This document shows, piece by piece, positions 1 through 8,701 of a stretch of DNA of 64,000 nucleotides. This DNA comes from Poriferisodalis sp965204195. GTDB taxonomy: Bacteria; Actinomycetota; Acidimicrobiia; Acidimicrobiales; Poriferisodalaceae. The translations under genes were made by a program, and so were the position numbers. How positions within the stretch are numbered: position 1 is the stretch's first letter; each line of letters begins with the position of its first letter. The stretch spans positions 3,348,001-3,412,000 of the forward strand of contig NZ_OZ241975.1 of the NCBI RefSeq assembly GCF_965204195.1, given 5' to 3'. The notes beneath the pieces are model-generated. The model was not told the DNA's origin. It ran no database searches and saw only the letters and a program-made list of their open reading frames with translations.

Positions 1-425
1 AGCAGCTCCTCGGGCATGCTGACCCGGGCGTACACGACATCATCAACCGTGAGAATCTCGACGGAGGCCTGCGCTTCAGGGTCGTCCAGTCCCACCCCAA
101 TACGGGTGATCGTGCGCGTGTTGCTGTGCTCGTCGATTTCGGAGTACTGCTCCTGCGCCACGCCGTCGGCGTCGCCCGCGTCGGTGGTGGTGCTGACTCG
201 GCTGGATTCGGTGTGTTCAGCGTTCATGGCCGCTATCACCAGTTCCCGGGCGCTGAGCTCGGACGGATCTGGTTTGTCTACGTCGGCCAGACCGTCGGCC
301 TGGTTGCCGGCGATCACTTCTTGGTCGGGCGAACCGCCGCACGCGCTGATGACGAGGACTGCTGCGGCGATGATGGCCGCCAGCAGTTTCGGGGTTGATC
401 GTCGCCGCTTGGGTCGCAAGTTCAT
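1..425 (-). CDS. Lipoprotein, 3' end outside window (partial)
   Basis: The reading frame starts at ATG 425 and stays open to the left edge, giving 141 residues without a stop. The N-terminus has a basic stretch (MNLRPKRRR), a hydrophobic core and the lipobox-like VISAC, so the protein should be exported and lipidated at that Cys. The mature part is acidic and Ser/Thr-rich. Its end (VEILTVDDVVYARV) resembles the start of the beta-rich repeats of LppX/LprG-type actinobacterial lipoproteins. That family link is only a resemblance. The gene is co-directional with the monooxygenase gene to its right, with a gap of about 70 bp. Confidence 0.7.
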   Translation of the reverse strand, partial: MNLRPKRRRSTPKLLAAIIAAAVLVISACGGSPDQEVIAGNQADGLADVDKPDPSELSARELVIAAMNAEHTESSRVSTTTDAGDADGVAQEQYSEIDEHSNTRTITRIGVGLDDPEAQASVEILTVDDVVYARVSMPEEL

Positions 426-493
426 CAAGCTCCCTTGCACTGCGCTGTCATGCCTGAGCGCCCAATACTGCCAGACAGCGTGGGGTTTTCTGC

Positions 494-1687
494 TTACAGC
501 GGGTGGGGGCCGGGGTCCATGCCGAGGCGGGTGCGGCCGTACGCCTCGCCGACTGTGTCGAGATCGGCGACCTGGTGCTGGGAGGCCATCGTGACGTCGC
601 GGAAGGCCTGCTGCAGGCGGCTGCCGTCGAACACAGCCCGCCCGCCGGCAGCCGTGGTGACCCGGTCGAGCGCCCGGCGGCACAGCTCGATGGCGTAGCT
701 GCCTTGGTACTTGGCGTGGGCCCGCAGCGCCTTGGAATCGTCGCCTTCGGCGGCCCGGCGCAGCAGCCCGATGGTGTCGTCGATGAGCATCTCGGCGGAG
801 CGCACCTCGGTGTTGGCCTCAGCGAGGCGCATGTGCAGCCCCGGCCGGCGCGACTTGGCCGTGCCCATGTAGCGATCGTCCTGGACGCCGAAGCGGTCGG
901 CGGCATCGTCGAGTCCGGCCCGTGCGAGCCCGAGCGCGGTCGCCGCGACATGCACCGCCAGCCCTGGCAGGACCGGCGTGTGGTACAGCGACGTGCGGTG
1001 GCGGGCTGACCACGGCGAGCGGGCGCCGAGCAGCTCGCCGGAGTCGAGCATGCGGTGAGTTGGCACGAAGGCCTGCTCGGCGGTGACATCGCACGAGCCG
1101 GTGCCGCGCAGGCCGATCGCGTACCAGTTGTCGTCGACGGTGATGTCGGAGCGCGGCATCACCACGTGGATCAAGCGCGGCCGCTCCCCCGGCTCGAGCA
1201 CCTGCGAACCCAGCAGGAACCAATCGCCCCAGGCCGCTCCGCTCGTAAACGGCCAACGCCCGTCGACGAGCCAGCCGCCGTCGCACTCGGTGGCCGAGCC
1301 CACCGGCGCCAGCGAGCCCGGCACGATCGCGTCGAGGTCGGCCCCGTACACCTCGTCCTGGAGGTCTTCGCTCATGGAGCCGAGCATCCAGCTGTGCCCG
1401 ACCAGCACCATCAGCACCCAGGCCGCGGCGCCATCGTAGAGGGCGGCCTCGCGCACGTTGGCCACCATGTCGGCGAACGTCAGCTCGTCGCCGCCGACCC
1501 GGCCGGGCACCAGCAGCCGCAGCGCTCCCGAGTCGCGCAGGGCCGACAAGGAGTGCTCGGACAGGTGGCGGTGCTGTTCGTTCCAGGCGGCGTGCTCAGC
1601 CAGCACCGAACCGGCGTGCTCGTCGATGCGCAGATCGGGGGGCGGACTACCCGAAGCGGCAGCACCTTCTGCCTCGGTGACGGTCAT
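494..1687 (-). CDS. Acyl-CoA dehydrogenase-fold flavin-dependent monooxygenase (HsaA-like)
   Basis: The protein has 397 aa with the acyl-CoA dehydrogenase fold: an N-terminal helical part (about 20-110), a middle beta domain (about 120-210, with the flavin-contacting stretch GRWPFTSGAAWGDW) and a C-terminal helical bundle (about 225-375). The short length, the SGAAW-type motif and the absence of the usual catalytic Glu region fit the oxygenase component of two-component flavin monooxygenases (HsaA / group D) better than true acyl-CoA dehydrogenases. Such enzymes use reduced flavin from a partner reductase to hydroxylate aromatic substrates. The substrate is unknown. The start ATG is the only good one. 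The gene lies 78 bp downstream of a CoA-transferase gene on the same strand, which suggests a small catabolic operon. Confidence 0.8.
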   Translation of the reverse strand: MTVTEAEGAAASGSPPPDLRIDEHAGSVLAEHAAWNEQHRHLSEHSLSALRDSGALRLLVPGRVGGDELTFADMVANVREAALYDGAAAWVLMVLVGHSWMLGSMSEDLQDEVYGADLDAIVPGSLAPVGSATECDGGWLVDGRWPFTSGAAWGDWFLLGSQVLEPGERPRLIHVVMPRSDITVDDNWYAIGLRGTGSCDVTAEQAFVPTHRMLDSGELLGARSPWSARHRTSLYHTPVLPGLAVHVAATALGLARAGLDDAADRFGVQDDRYMGTAKSRRPGLHMRLAEANTEVRSAEMLIDDTIGLLRRAAEGDDSKALRAHAKYQGSYAIELCRRALDRVTTAAGGRAVFDGSRLQQAFRDVTMASQHQVADLDTVGEAYGRTRLGMDPGPHPL

Positions 1688-1765
1688 CTCGCTATTCCTA
1701 ACGCACCGCTACGGCTGGCGCACTCCGCAGGCGTGTCCCGAAGGCTTCGCGACTCGGCTCAGCAT

Positions 1766-2965
1766 CTAGCGGACCACGCCTGAGGCGCGCAGCTCGGCGA
1801 TGGTGTCGGCCGTCCTGCCGAGCTCGCTCAGAATCTGGTCGGTGTCGGCGCCGCGCTCGACGGCGTGGCGCAGCTCGGGCATGCCGCCTGCGAACAGTGC
1901 CGCGGGGCGGTGCTGGCGGATCGGGCCGACGATCGGGTGGTCGACTTCCCGCACCACACCGGAGTGCTGCACCTGCGGGTCGGCGGCGATCTCGTCGGGA
2001 CGCAGCGCCGGCGCCACCGGCACGTCGGCTGCGATGAGCCGCTCGACCACCTCGTCGCGGGCCACATCGGCCACCACTTCGCCGAGCGTGTCGATCATGT
2101 CGCCGAAGTGCGCTGCGCGTAGTCCGGCTTCGGCGAAGCGAGGATCGGTGAGCAAGTCGGGCCGCTCGAACGCATCGGCGACGCCCTTCCAGTGGGCATC
2201 GGTGAGCGGCATGATGGCCACGTAGCCGTCGCGGCACGCCAGCAGCCGGTAGTCGGCCAGCAGGTTCGGGCGGTGGTCGGCGTCGTCGGACAGCACCGTG
2301 TGGTCCATCATCGCGTCGGGCCACATGAAGCTGACCGCCGAATCGAGCAGCGACAACTCCACGTGCTCTCCCTGGCCGGTGCGTTCACGTGCGAACAGCG
2401 CCGCGCACACGGCCTGGGTCCACGTCAGTGAGGTGACCTTGTCGGGGATGAAGCTCTTCACGAACTGCGGCTCGTCGTCGCCGCCCTGCACCGCCGCAAT
2501 GCCCGACCAGCCCTGGATGACGGCGTCGTAGGCAGGGCGCTTCGAATAGGGCCCGTCACGGCCGAACCCGCTGATCGACACGTAGATGACGTCGGGGTTG
2601 CGCTTGCGCACGTCGGCCTCGCCGATGCCGAGCCGCTCGGCCACGCCGGGGCGGTACGCCTGCACGAATACGTCGGCGGTGGCGAGCAGGTCGGCCATCA
2701 GCTCGCGGCCCTGGGGCGAGGCGATGTCCATGGCGAGCGAGCGCTTGCCGGCGTTGATGTTGGCGAACCAGCCCGACATGCCGTTGCGGCTCGACCCGAA
2801 CATGCGCAGCGGATCGCCGACCACTAGGTCTTCCACCTTGATGACCTCGGCACCCTGCGACGCCAGCAGATGCGAACCGCCGGGCGCGGCAATGAACGTG
2901 GCGATCTCGACGACGCGGATGCCCGCCAACGGCCCCTGCGGCGCTCCCGACTCGACCGCTGTCAC
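1766..2965 (-). CDS. CaiB/BaiF family (class III) CoA-transferase
   Basis: With the GTG start at 2965 the protein has 399 aa, the normal length of the family. A longer open frame to 3418 would overlap the neighbouring gene and adds only unrelated sequence. The hallmark N-terminus GPLAGIRVVEIATFIAAPGG is at residues 11-30, followed by the CoA-binding GAEVIKVE. Asp175 (SFIPDKVTSL) sits where the family's catalytic aspartate is expected, and ERTGQGEHVELSLLD follows. It should transfer CoA between organic acids. The substrate cannot be read from the sequence. It is followed by the HsaA-like monooxygenase, so the two may act in one degradation pathway. Confidence 0.88.
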   Translation of the reverse strand: MTAVESGAPQGPLAGIRVVEIATFIAAPGGSHLLASQGAEVIKVEDLVVGDPLRMFGSSRNGMSGWFANINAGKRSLAMDIASPQGRELMADLLATADVFVQAYRPGVAERLGIGEADVRKRNPDVIYVSISGFGRDGPYSKRPAYDAVIQGWSGIAAVQGGDDEPQFVKSFIPDKVTSLTWTQAVCAALFARERTGQGEHVELSLLDSAVSFMWPDAMMDHTVLSDDADHRPNLLADYRLLACRDGYVAIMPLTDAHWKGVADAFERPDLLTDPRFAEAGLRAAHFGDMIDTLGEVVADVARDEVVERLIAADVPVAPALRPDEIAADPQVQHSGVVREVDHPIVGPIRQHRPAALFAGGMPELRHAVERGADTDQILSELGRTADTIAELRASGVVR

Positions 2966-3066
2966 CGCTGACGCCTCGAACGGCACTGCCGGGCAGTCTT
3001 CACAACCGAGTGCTCCGGTGAGGTACACCGGCCAAGCGAGCCGTCTGCGGGCAGATGCACGTCCAT

Positions 3067-3474
3067 TCAGCAGGGCTGGCCGCCGCGCATCTTGAGCGGC
3101 GACCACGCGAGGAACCGTGTGCTGCGAGCACCGAAGGCACCGAGGCCGCCGTGGGCGAGGAAGCCCACCGAGTTCAGACCCCCGAACGAGATCACCCCGA
3201 TGCTGTTGAGCCCGCCGATCGAGATGATCCCGATGGAGTTCGCACCTCCGATGGACACGATGCCGATGGCATTCCACCCGCCGAACGCGACGATGCCGAT
3301 GCCGTTGTTGGTACCCACGGCGATGGCCGCGCTCTCGCTTATCGGAACGTCGTCGAGCAGGCCCCATTGCGTCAAGCCGAACATCAGCGCTAGGCCGCCA
3401 GCCAGCAGCACCACCCACAGGAACGTCAGCCCCCGCATCTTGTCGAGCTCATGGCTGTCCATCTCATCAACCAT
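3067..3474 (-). CDS. Small membrane protein with five 11-residue Gly-rich repeats
   Basis: The protein has 135 aa from ATG 3474, which is preceded by a purine-rich AGGGGG. One membrane helix (about residues 17-38, LTFLWVVLLAGGLALMFGL) is followed by a run of near-identical 11-residue units of the form G-x-N-[SA]-[IV]-G-[IVF]-[IVL]-S-[IF]-G between about residues 60 and 115. The strict period and alternating small/hydrophobic residues suggest a stacked beta-solenoid or a membrane-associated beta structure. I do not recognise the family. It lies directly upstream of the CoA-transferase gene on the same strand, about 100 bp away. Confidence 0.7.
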   Translation of the reverse strand: MVDEMDSHELDKMRGLTFLWVVLLAGGLALMFGLTQWGLLDDVPISESAAIAVGTNNGIGIVAFGGWNAIGIVSIGGANSIGIISIGGLNSIGVISFGGLNSVGFLAHGGLGAFGARSTRFLAWSPLKMRGGQPC

Positions 3475-3647
3475 CGCAAGCCCCCTCGTCAATGCGCCGC
3501 GCCGCCGCCGAACCTAACCCACGGCCTCGAGCACTGGCAGCAGACCTCCAACGCCGAGGACGACGACCCCGTAGCCGCCTGAGCTAGCAGAGGTGCGCGC
3601 CGATTGGGCTCGTCTGCTGGGCCGGGGTACGCGCGAGCGGGCGGTCG

Positions 3648-3653
3648 TACGAT
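3648..3653 (+). promoter_or_regulatory. Extended -10-like box TACGAT, leaderless start
   Basis: TACGAT matches the actinobacterial -10 consensus TAnnnT and ends 7 nt before ATG 3661. Transcription would start at or next to the ATG. This supports 3661 over the in-frame start 57 nt upstream. Confidence 0.5.
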
Positions 3654-3660
3654 CGGCGGC

Positions 3661-5511
3661 ATGGACGAGGACGCCGACGGACCAGCAGTGAGCTGGATCC
3701 AGCTGGTTGGTGCACTCGTGGTTTTGGGTGCCGTCGTCCTGCTTGCATCGAGGTGGCTGTTTGACAGCGGGGATGACGACGGTGCCGAGATCGATGGCGT
3801 CGACGCTCCTGCACGGGCCGCGACTGCTCCGGCTTCCGCCACGACCTCCATGGCGACTCCGGCCCCCATTACGACCTCGGATGCGGCCCCCGCCGACGGT
3901 GAGGCCCCGAGCGGTGAGCTGACCGGCACGGCGGCCGCTCCCGTCGAGTGGTTCGAATCGGTCTCGACAAGCGGCCTGCACGCCTGCGCGGTCCGCGGCG
4001 ACTACTCGCTGATTTGCTGGGGGCGCAACACGTACGGCCAAGCCGAACCGCCCGCTGGTGAGTTTGGGCAAGTGTCGGTCAGCACTTCCGGTCACTCATG
4101 CGCTGTCCGCTACGACCTCACGCTCGCCTGCTGGGGGCGCAACGCCGACCGGGAGTCCGAACCTCCGTCTGGCGACTTCACGAGGGTATCCGCCGGCGAT
4201 GGCTTCACGTGCGGTCTGCGGACCGACCACACGTTGAGGTGTTGGGGCAACAACAGGTTCGGGCAGGCTGAGCCGCCTACGGGCAAGTTCACCCAGGTAT
4301 CAGCCGGCTCGTATCACGCCTGCGGTGTGCGCTCGGATGACACGCTGGCGTGTTGGGGCTTGAACGACGCGGAACAGGCTGAAGCGCCGACAGGCACGTT
4401 CTTGGATGTCTCCTCGGGCAACGTCCACAGCTGCGGAGTTCGCAGCACCGGGCAGCTCACCTGTTGGGGTTACAACGGCCCGGGACGCACGGTTGCGCCC
4501 AGCGGCAGCTTCTCCTCGGTATCGGCGAGATCTTTGACATCGTGTGCGCTGCGAGTCACGGGCAGCGTCAGCTGCTGGGGAGCGGACCAGGCTGGCGAGA
4601 CTGACCCGCCGGAGGGGCCCTTCAGGTCGGTGTCAGCAGGCAGCTTGCAGACCTGCGGCGTCACGACCGAGGACGTGCTCACCTGCTGGGGACACGACCT
4701 CGGCGACGTGATCGACGCGCCCGGCGGCACCTTCGGCCGAATCTCCACAGGCAGCGGTCACTCATGCGGGATCCGCTCGGACGCGCGAGTCGAATGCTGG
4801 GGCGCGGACGTGTGGGATCGCGCGTCGCCGGCGCCAGGCCTCTACTGGGATGTGTCGGCCGGTGCCCTGTATTCGTGCGGAGCGCGCACCGACGGCGTCC
4901 TCAGGTGCTGGGGCTACAGCAACTACGGCGCCAGCAGGCCTCCCTCAGGCACCTTCGACCGGGTGACCGCCGGTCAGGAACACGCCTGCGGGCTGCTCTC
5001 GGACGAGACCGTGACCTGCTGGGGCGACGATCGCTACGGCCAGCTCGACGCGCCATCGGGCACATTCGTAGAGGTGTCCGCAGGGGGTCATTTCTCATGC
5101 GCTTCGGGGCATGACAGGACAGTCCGGTGCTGGGGCGACGACGGCTTCGGCCAGACCCGGGTGCCGGACAAGGAGTTCCTCGGAGTGGCAGCGGGCTGGG
5201 CCACCGCCTGCGCCATCGGGCTCGACGGTGAGCTGACGTGCTGGGGCTTCAACGAGACGGGCCAGGCAGAGCCACCCGCTGGCGGGTTCCTGGATGTGTC
5301 GCTGAGTCAGGACTACGGCTGCGGCGTGCGGGTCAACGGTTCGGTTCAGTGCTGGGGCGATGTGACCGAGGCCGACATGGAGGTGCCTGAGGGTCCGTTC
5401 GCGTCGGTCTCGGTCGGCTGGGAGCACGCATGCGGTCTGCGACGCGATGACACCGCAGCGTGCTGGCTGACCCGGGCCGTGCCGACGCCGCCCGAAGTGC
5501 ACCGGGACTGA
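3661..5511 (+). CDS. Membrane-anchored RCC1-repeat beta-propeller protein
   Basis: The protein has 616 aa. A single membrane helix at about residues 13-33 (SWIQLVGALVVLGAVVLLAS) is followed by an Ala/Thr/Pro-rich linker to about residue 90. Fourteen repeats of about 37 residues follow, each of the form x-C-[GA]-[VLI]-R-x5-[LV]-x-C-W-G. Fourteen blades would make two seven-bladed RCC1 propellers. Almost every blade has two Cys about a dozen residues apart, which would suit disulfides outside the membrane. The last repeat is degenerate (CWL). No catalytic domain is visible, so a binding role at the cell surface is likely. It is divergent from the 11-residue-repeat gene, with 186 bp between them. 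Confidence 0.85.
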   Translation: MDEDADGPAVSWIQLVGALVVLGAVVLLASRWLFDSGDDDGAEIDGVDAPARAATAPASATTSMATPAPITTSDAAPADGEAPSGELTGTAAAPVEWFESVSTSGLHACAVRGDYSLICWGRNTYGQAEPPAGEFGQVSVSTSGHSCAVRYDLTLACWGRNADRESEPPSGDFTRVSAGDGFTCGLRTDHTLRCWGNNRFGQAEPPTGKFTQVSAGSYHACGVRSDDTLACWGLNDAEQAEAPTGTFLDVSSGNVHSCGVRSTGQLTCWGYNGPGRTVAPSGSFSSVSARSLTSCALRVTGSVSCWGADQAGETDPPEGPFRSVSAGSLQTCGVTTEDVLTCWGHDLGDVIDAPGGTFGRISTGSGHSCGIRSDARVECWGADVWDRASPAPGLYWDVSAGALYSCGARTDGVLRCWGYSNYGASRPPSGTFDRVTAGQEHACGLLSDETVTCWGDDRYGQLDAPSGTFVEVSAGGHFSCASGHDRTVRCWGDDGFGQTRVPDKEFLGVAAGWATACAIGLDGELTCWGFNETGQAEPPAGGFLDVSLSQDYGCGVRVNGSVQCWGDVTEADMEVPEGPFASVSVGWEHACGLRRDDTAACWLTRAVPTPPEVHRD

Positions 5512-5544
5512 GCGTCGGCGTCGACGGTGAACCAAGCTGACGGG

Positions 5545-6648
5545 ATGGACATCCTTGTCATTGGGGGGACGGGGCCGACTGGACCCCACATCGTGAACGG
5601 TCTGGTCGACCGTGGTCACACCGTGACGATCCTGCACACCGGGCGCCATGAGGTCGACACCATTCCCGACCATCTCGAGCACATCCACACCGATCCCTTC
5701 GATGAGGATGCGTTCCGCTCGTCGATCGAGGGCCGCAACTTCGATGTGGTCTTTGCGATGTACGGCCGGCTGCGGTCGATCGTCAAGGTGCTCGTCGGCC
5801 GCACGCCACGTCTCATCTCCATCGGCGGTGTGCCGGTGTACAGCGGGTACGCCGAACCTGCGGTCGAGTTTCCCGAAGGGATGGCGGTGCCGACGAGCGA
5901 GGACGCCCTGCTGGTCGGCGATGAGCGCTCGGGGCCCAAGCCGCTCAAGATGGCCGAGTCGGAGGAGCTGACGTTCTCGCTGCACCCCGATGCAACGCAC
6001 TTCCGGTACCCGTACATCTACGGCCCCAACCAGGTGCTGCCGCGGGAGTGGACGCTGGTGAAGCGTGCGCTCGACGGCCGGCAGCGGGTCATCGTGCCCG
6101 ACGGTGGGCTCACCGTCGCAACGTCGGCATTCGTCGAGAACGCCACCTCGGCGGTGCTGCTGGCGGTGGATCACATCGATGCGTCGGCGGGTGAGATCTA
6201 CAACGTGGGCGACGATCGGCAGTTCACGTACGCGCAGATCGCGCAGATCGTCGGCGACGAGCTCGGCAACCCCTTCGAGCTCGTCTCGGTGCCGGGCGAG
6301 CTGGCCGCGACCGGCGGGCCGTTCCTGCTCAATCACTCGTCGGCGCATTCGATCCTCAGCACTGAGAAGATCCGCCAGCAGCTCGGCTATCGCGACAAGA
6401 TGGATCCCGAGGAGGGGCTGCGGCGGACCGTGCGATGGCAGGCTGAGAACCTTCCCGGTGACGCCGGCGCGGCGACCCGGCTGCAGGATCCGTTCGACTA
6501 CGCCGCCGAGGATGCGCTGATCGCCGCGACCGAGCGCTATGCGGAGGCGATCGGACGCATCGAGTGGGAGCAATTGCCGGGCTGGACCTTCGGCTACTAC
6601 GGACCCCGCGAGAATCCCGGGGGGCGGCGCGGCAGCTTCCGGGCGTAA
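5545..6648 (+). CDS. NAD-dependent epimerase/dehydratase (extended SDR) family protein
   Basis: The protein has 367 aa from ATG 5545. An alternative GTG at 5527 adds six residues. The N-terminal MDILVIGGTGPTGPHIV is the GxxGxxG dinucleotide-binding turn of extended SDRs. A C-terminal substrate-binding part follows, with YNVGDDRQFTYAQIAQIVGD typical of epimerase/dehydratases that act on nucleotide sugars or on isoflavone-like substrates. The usual YxxxK is not obvious; FRYPYIYGPNQ occupies the expected region. The substrate is unknown. It starts 33 bp after the RCC1 gene. Confidence 0.75.
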   Translation: MDILVIGGTGPTGPHIVNGLVDRGHTVTILHTGRHEVDTIPDHLEHIHTDPFDEDAFRSSIEGRNFDVVFAMYGRLRSIVKVLVGRTPRLISIGGVPVYSGYAEPAVEFPEGMAVPTSEDALLVGDERSGPKPLKMAESEELTFSLHPDATHFRYPYIYGPNQVLPREWTLVKRALDGRQRVIVPDGGLTVATSAFVENATSAVLLAVDHIDASAGEIYNVGDDRQFTYAQIAQIVGDELGNPFELVSVPGELAATGGPFLLNHSSAHSILSTEKIRQQLGYRDKMDPEEGLRRTVRWQAENLPGDAGAATRLQDPFDYAAEDALIAATERYAEAIGRIEWEQLPGWTFGYYGPRENPGGRRGSFRA

Positions 6649-6810
6649 GGGGAATTGCGCTGGCGCAGTGCTGGCCTCGGCGCTTGCGGCATCGGCTCGT
6701 CGAATGACCGTCCGGGCGCGTGCGAACCGGCAGCGTCGGGCTGAGTGGCGCGAGACTGCCGGTTGCTTGTCGCGGAGGGCCGATGGCGAGATTCGTGAGT
6801 TGGGGGCAGT

Positions 6811-8232
6811 GTGACGGCGACGATTGCTGATCTGGCGGCGGGCTACCGGGATGGGTCCCGGTCGCCGGTCGAGGCCGCCGAGGAGTGCCTGACGGCGATT
6901 GGGGCGCTGGATGGACGGGTCGGGGCCTGGCAGGCGGTGTATCCGGACGAGGCGCGGGCAGCGGCCGGGGCTGCCGAGGTGGCGGTGGCGTCGGCGCGGG
7001 ACTCGGGTGCGTCGTTGGGGCCGTTCTTCGGGGTGCCCTTCGCGCTGAAGGACATCGTGGACGTGGAGGGTCGGGTGACCACGGCGGGATCGGCCGAGTG
7101 GGCCGATCGGGTCTCGCCAGCGACGGCGGTGATCGCTCAGCGACTGCTGGATGCCGGAGGGATCCTGCTAGGCAAGACCAAGACCGTCGAGTTCGCCATG
7201 GGCGGCTGGGGCACCAATCAGCACATGGGAACGCCGTGGAACCCGTGGGATCCGGCGGTGCTGCGCACGCCGGGGGGCTCGTCGTCGGGGTCGGGCGCGG
7301 CGGTGGCTTCGGGCATGACGCCGTGCGCGGTGGGGACCGACACGGGCGGGTCGGTGCGGCTGCCGGCAGCGCTGTGCGGGATCGTCGGGCTGAAGACCAC
7401 CGAGGGCCTGCTGCCGATCGACGGCATCGTCCCCCTGTCGCACACGCTGGACACGCCGGGGCCGCTGGCTCGCACGGTGCTGGATGCGGCGCTCATGTTC
7501 GATGCCATGCTGGGCACGTCGCCGGCCGAGGTCGAACGTCACTGGCTGGCCGGTGCTGGTCGCTACGGGGCGCTTCGGGCGGCGCTCGAGGGCGGCCTGG
7601 GCGGGCGGCGCATCGGCTGTTTGAGCGATGCCGAGCGTGCGGGTGTGGATGCCGCGCAGCTCGCTGCCTACGACGCTGCGCTCGAGCTGCTGGCCGGGAT
7701 GGGCGCCGAGGTGGCGCCCTTCGACCCGCCGACGTCGTTCGAGGAGATGAAGAACACCCGCTTCGTGATCGTGACCGCCGAGTCGTACCACTACTACGGC
7801 GAGATGATGGAGAACCCGGCCTCGAAGGTGGACGAGCGGGTGCGGGCGAGAGTGCTGCCGGGGGCCAGCATCTCGGCCAGCGAGTACATCGCGGCGATGG
7901 TGCAGCGGCGTGTCGACCTGGCCGAGTTCGCCGAGGCGTTCGAAGGCTTCGATGCGATGGTGACGCCGACCACGCCGATGCTGCCGCTGCCCGTGGACGA
8001 AGCCGACGAGACCAATACGCCGGCGTTGTTCACCCGGGCGGCGAACTTCTTGGCGCTGTGCTCGACGACCGTGCCGACCGGTGTGTCGCCGGCGGGACCG
8101 GGGGGCGGCTTGCCGACGTCGATCCAGTTCATGTGCCGGGGCGGCGACGAGACCCTGTCGCTGACGCTGGCGGCCGCGTACGAAGCGGCCCGCGGCCCGA
8201 TGCCGACGCCGCCACTGTGGGCCGGCGGCTGA
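6811..8232 (+). CDS. Amidase signature family hydrolase
   Basis: The protein has 473 aa from GTG 6811. It has the full Ser-cisSer-Lys apparatus: Lys80 in VPFALKDIVD, the glycine/serine-rich TPGGSSSGSG at about 154-162, and Ser181 in GTDTGGSVRLPA. It should hydrolyse carboxamides. Family members range from GatA to small-amide and aryl-acylamidases, and with no gatB/gatC nearby this is not the tRNA amidotransferase. About 160 bp of non-coding DNA precede it. Confidence 0.88.
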   Translation: MTATIADLAAGYRDGSRSPVEAAEECLTAIGALDGRVGAWQAVYPDEARAAAGAAEVAVASARDSGASLGPFFGVPFALKDIVDVEGRVTTAGSAEWADRVSPATAVIAQRLLDAGGILLGKTKTVEFAMGGWGTNQHMGTPWNPWDPAVLRTPGGSSSGSGAAVASGMTPCAVGTDTGGSVRLPAALCGIVGLKTTEGLLPIDGIVPLSHTLDTPGPLARTVLDAALMFDAMLGTSPAEVERHWLAGAGRYGALRAALEGGLGGRRIGCLSDAERAGVDAAQLAAYDAALELLAGMGAEVAPFDPPTSFEEMKNTRFVIVTAESYHYYGEMMENPASKVDERVRARVLPGASISASEYIAAMVQRRVDLAEFAEAFEGFDAMVTPTTPMLPLPVDEADETNTPALFTRAANFLALCSTTVPTGVSPAGPGGGLPTSIQFMCRGGDETLSLTLAAAYEAARGPMPTPPLWAGG

Positions 8233-8377
8233 GCGGCGGCGTGCGATGAGCGCCGTGGTGGTGTTTGCAGTGCTGGGTGACGACGCCGATCCTGCTGCTT
8301 GGCGCGCCTGACGCGGACGGCGCTCAGGCTCAGGCAGACTCAGCCGGGGACAACCCGAACTACCGAGGAGCACGGCC

Positions 8378-8683
8378 ATGGGCAAAGCAACGGTGATCGG
8401 CAGCTTCGACTGCCAGGACGGCAAGGCCGACGAGATGGAGGCCGTGCTGGCTTCGATGGTCGAGGCCGCCCGCGACGAGCCGGGCGTGGAGATCTACTCG
8501 TACCACCGGGGCGAGGGCAACACGTTCTGGTTCTTCGCGTTGATGAGTGATGCGGAGTCAATGCAGCACCACGGCCAGACGCCGGCAATGCAAGAGGCGA
8601 TGGCTGCGTTCGGACCGCTGATGGGATCGCCCCCGCAGATGCAGATGACGACCCCGGTCGCGGCCGTCGGACTCGATCTCTAG
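8378..8683 (+). CDS. ABM-domain (antibiotic biosynthesis monooxygenase-like) protein
   Basis: The protein has 101 aa and a single ferredoxin-like ABM domain over its whole length (KATVIGSFDCQDGKADEMEA, then VEIYSYHRGEGNTFWFFALM). Such proteins are cofactor-independent quinol monooxygenases or dimeric accessory proteins. The start ATG has a GAGGAG ribosome site 7 nt upstream. The gene ends 18 bp before the CoA-transferase subunit genes and is probably co-transcribed with them. Confidence 0.75.
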   Translation: MGKATVIGSFDCQDGKADEMEAVLASMVEAARDEPGVEIYSYHRGEGNTFWFFALMSDAESMQHHGQTPAMQEAMAAFGPLMGSPPQMQMTTPVAAVGLDL

Positions 8684-8701
8684 CGCGATGCGGCAGGCTC
8701 G

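Noticed and set aside
2965..3418. N-terminal extension of the CoA-transferase frame
   Set aside because: It overlaps the repeat membrane protein gene and makes the protein 150 residues too long for the family. GTG 2965 fits.
5095..6573. 492-codon open frame on the minus strand
   Set aside because: It runs antisense through the epimerase gene, is rich in Arg/His/Gly without motifs, and is a by-product of high GC content.
7168..8424. 418-codon minus-strand frame across the amidase gene
   Set aside because: The plus-strand frame has the full amidase signature. The antisense translation is low-complexity Arg/His.
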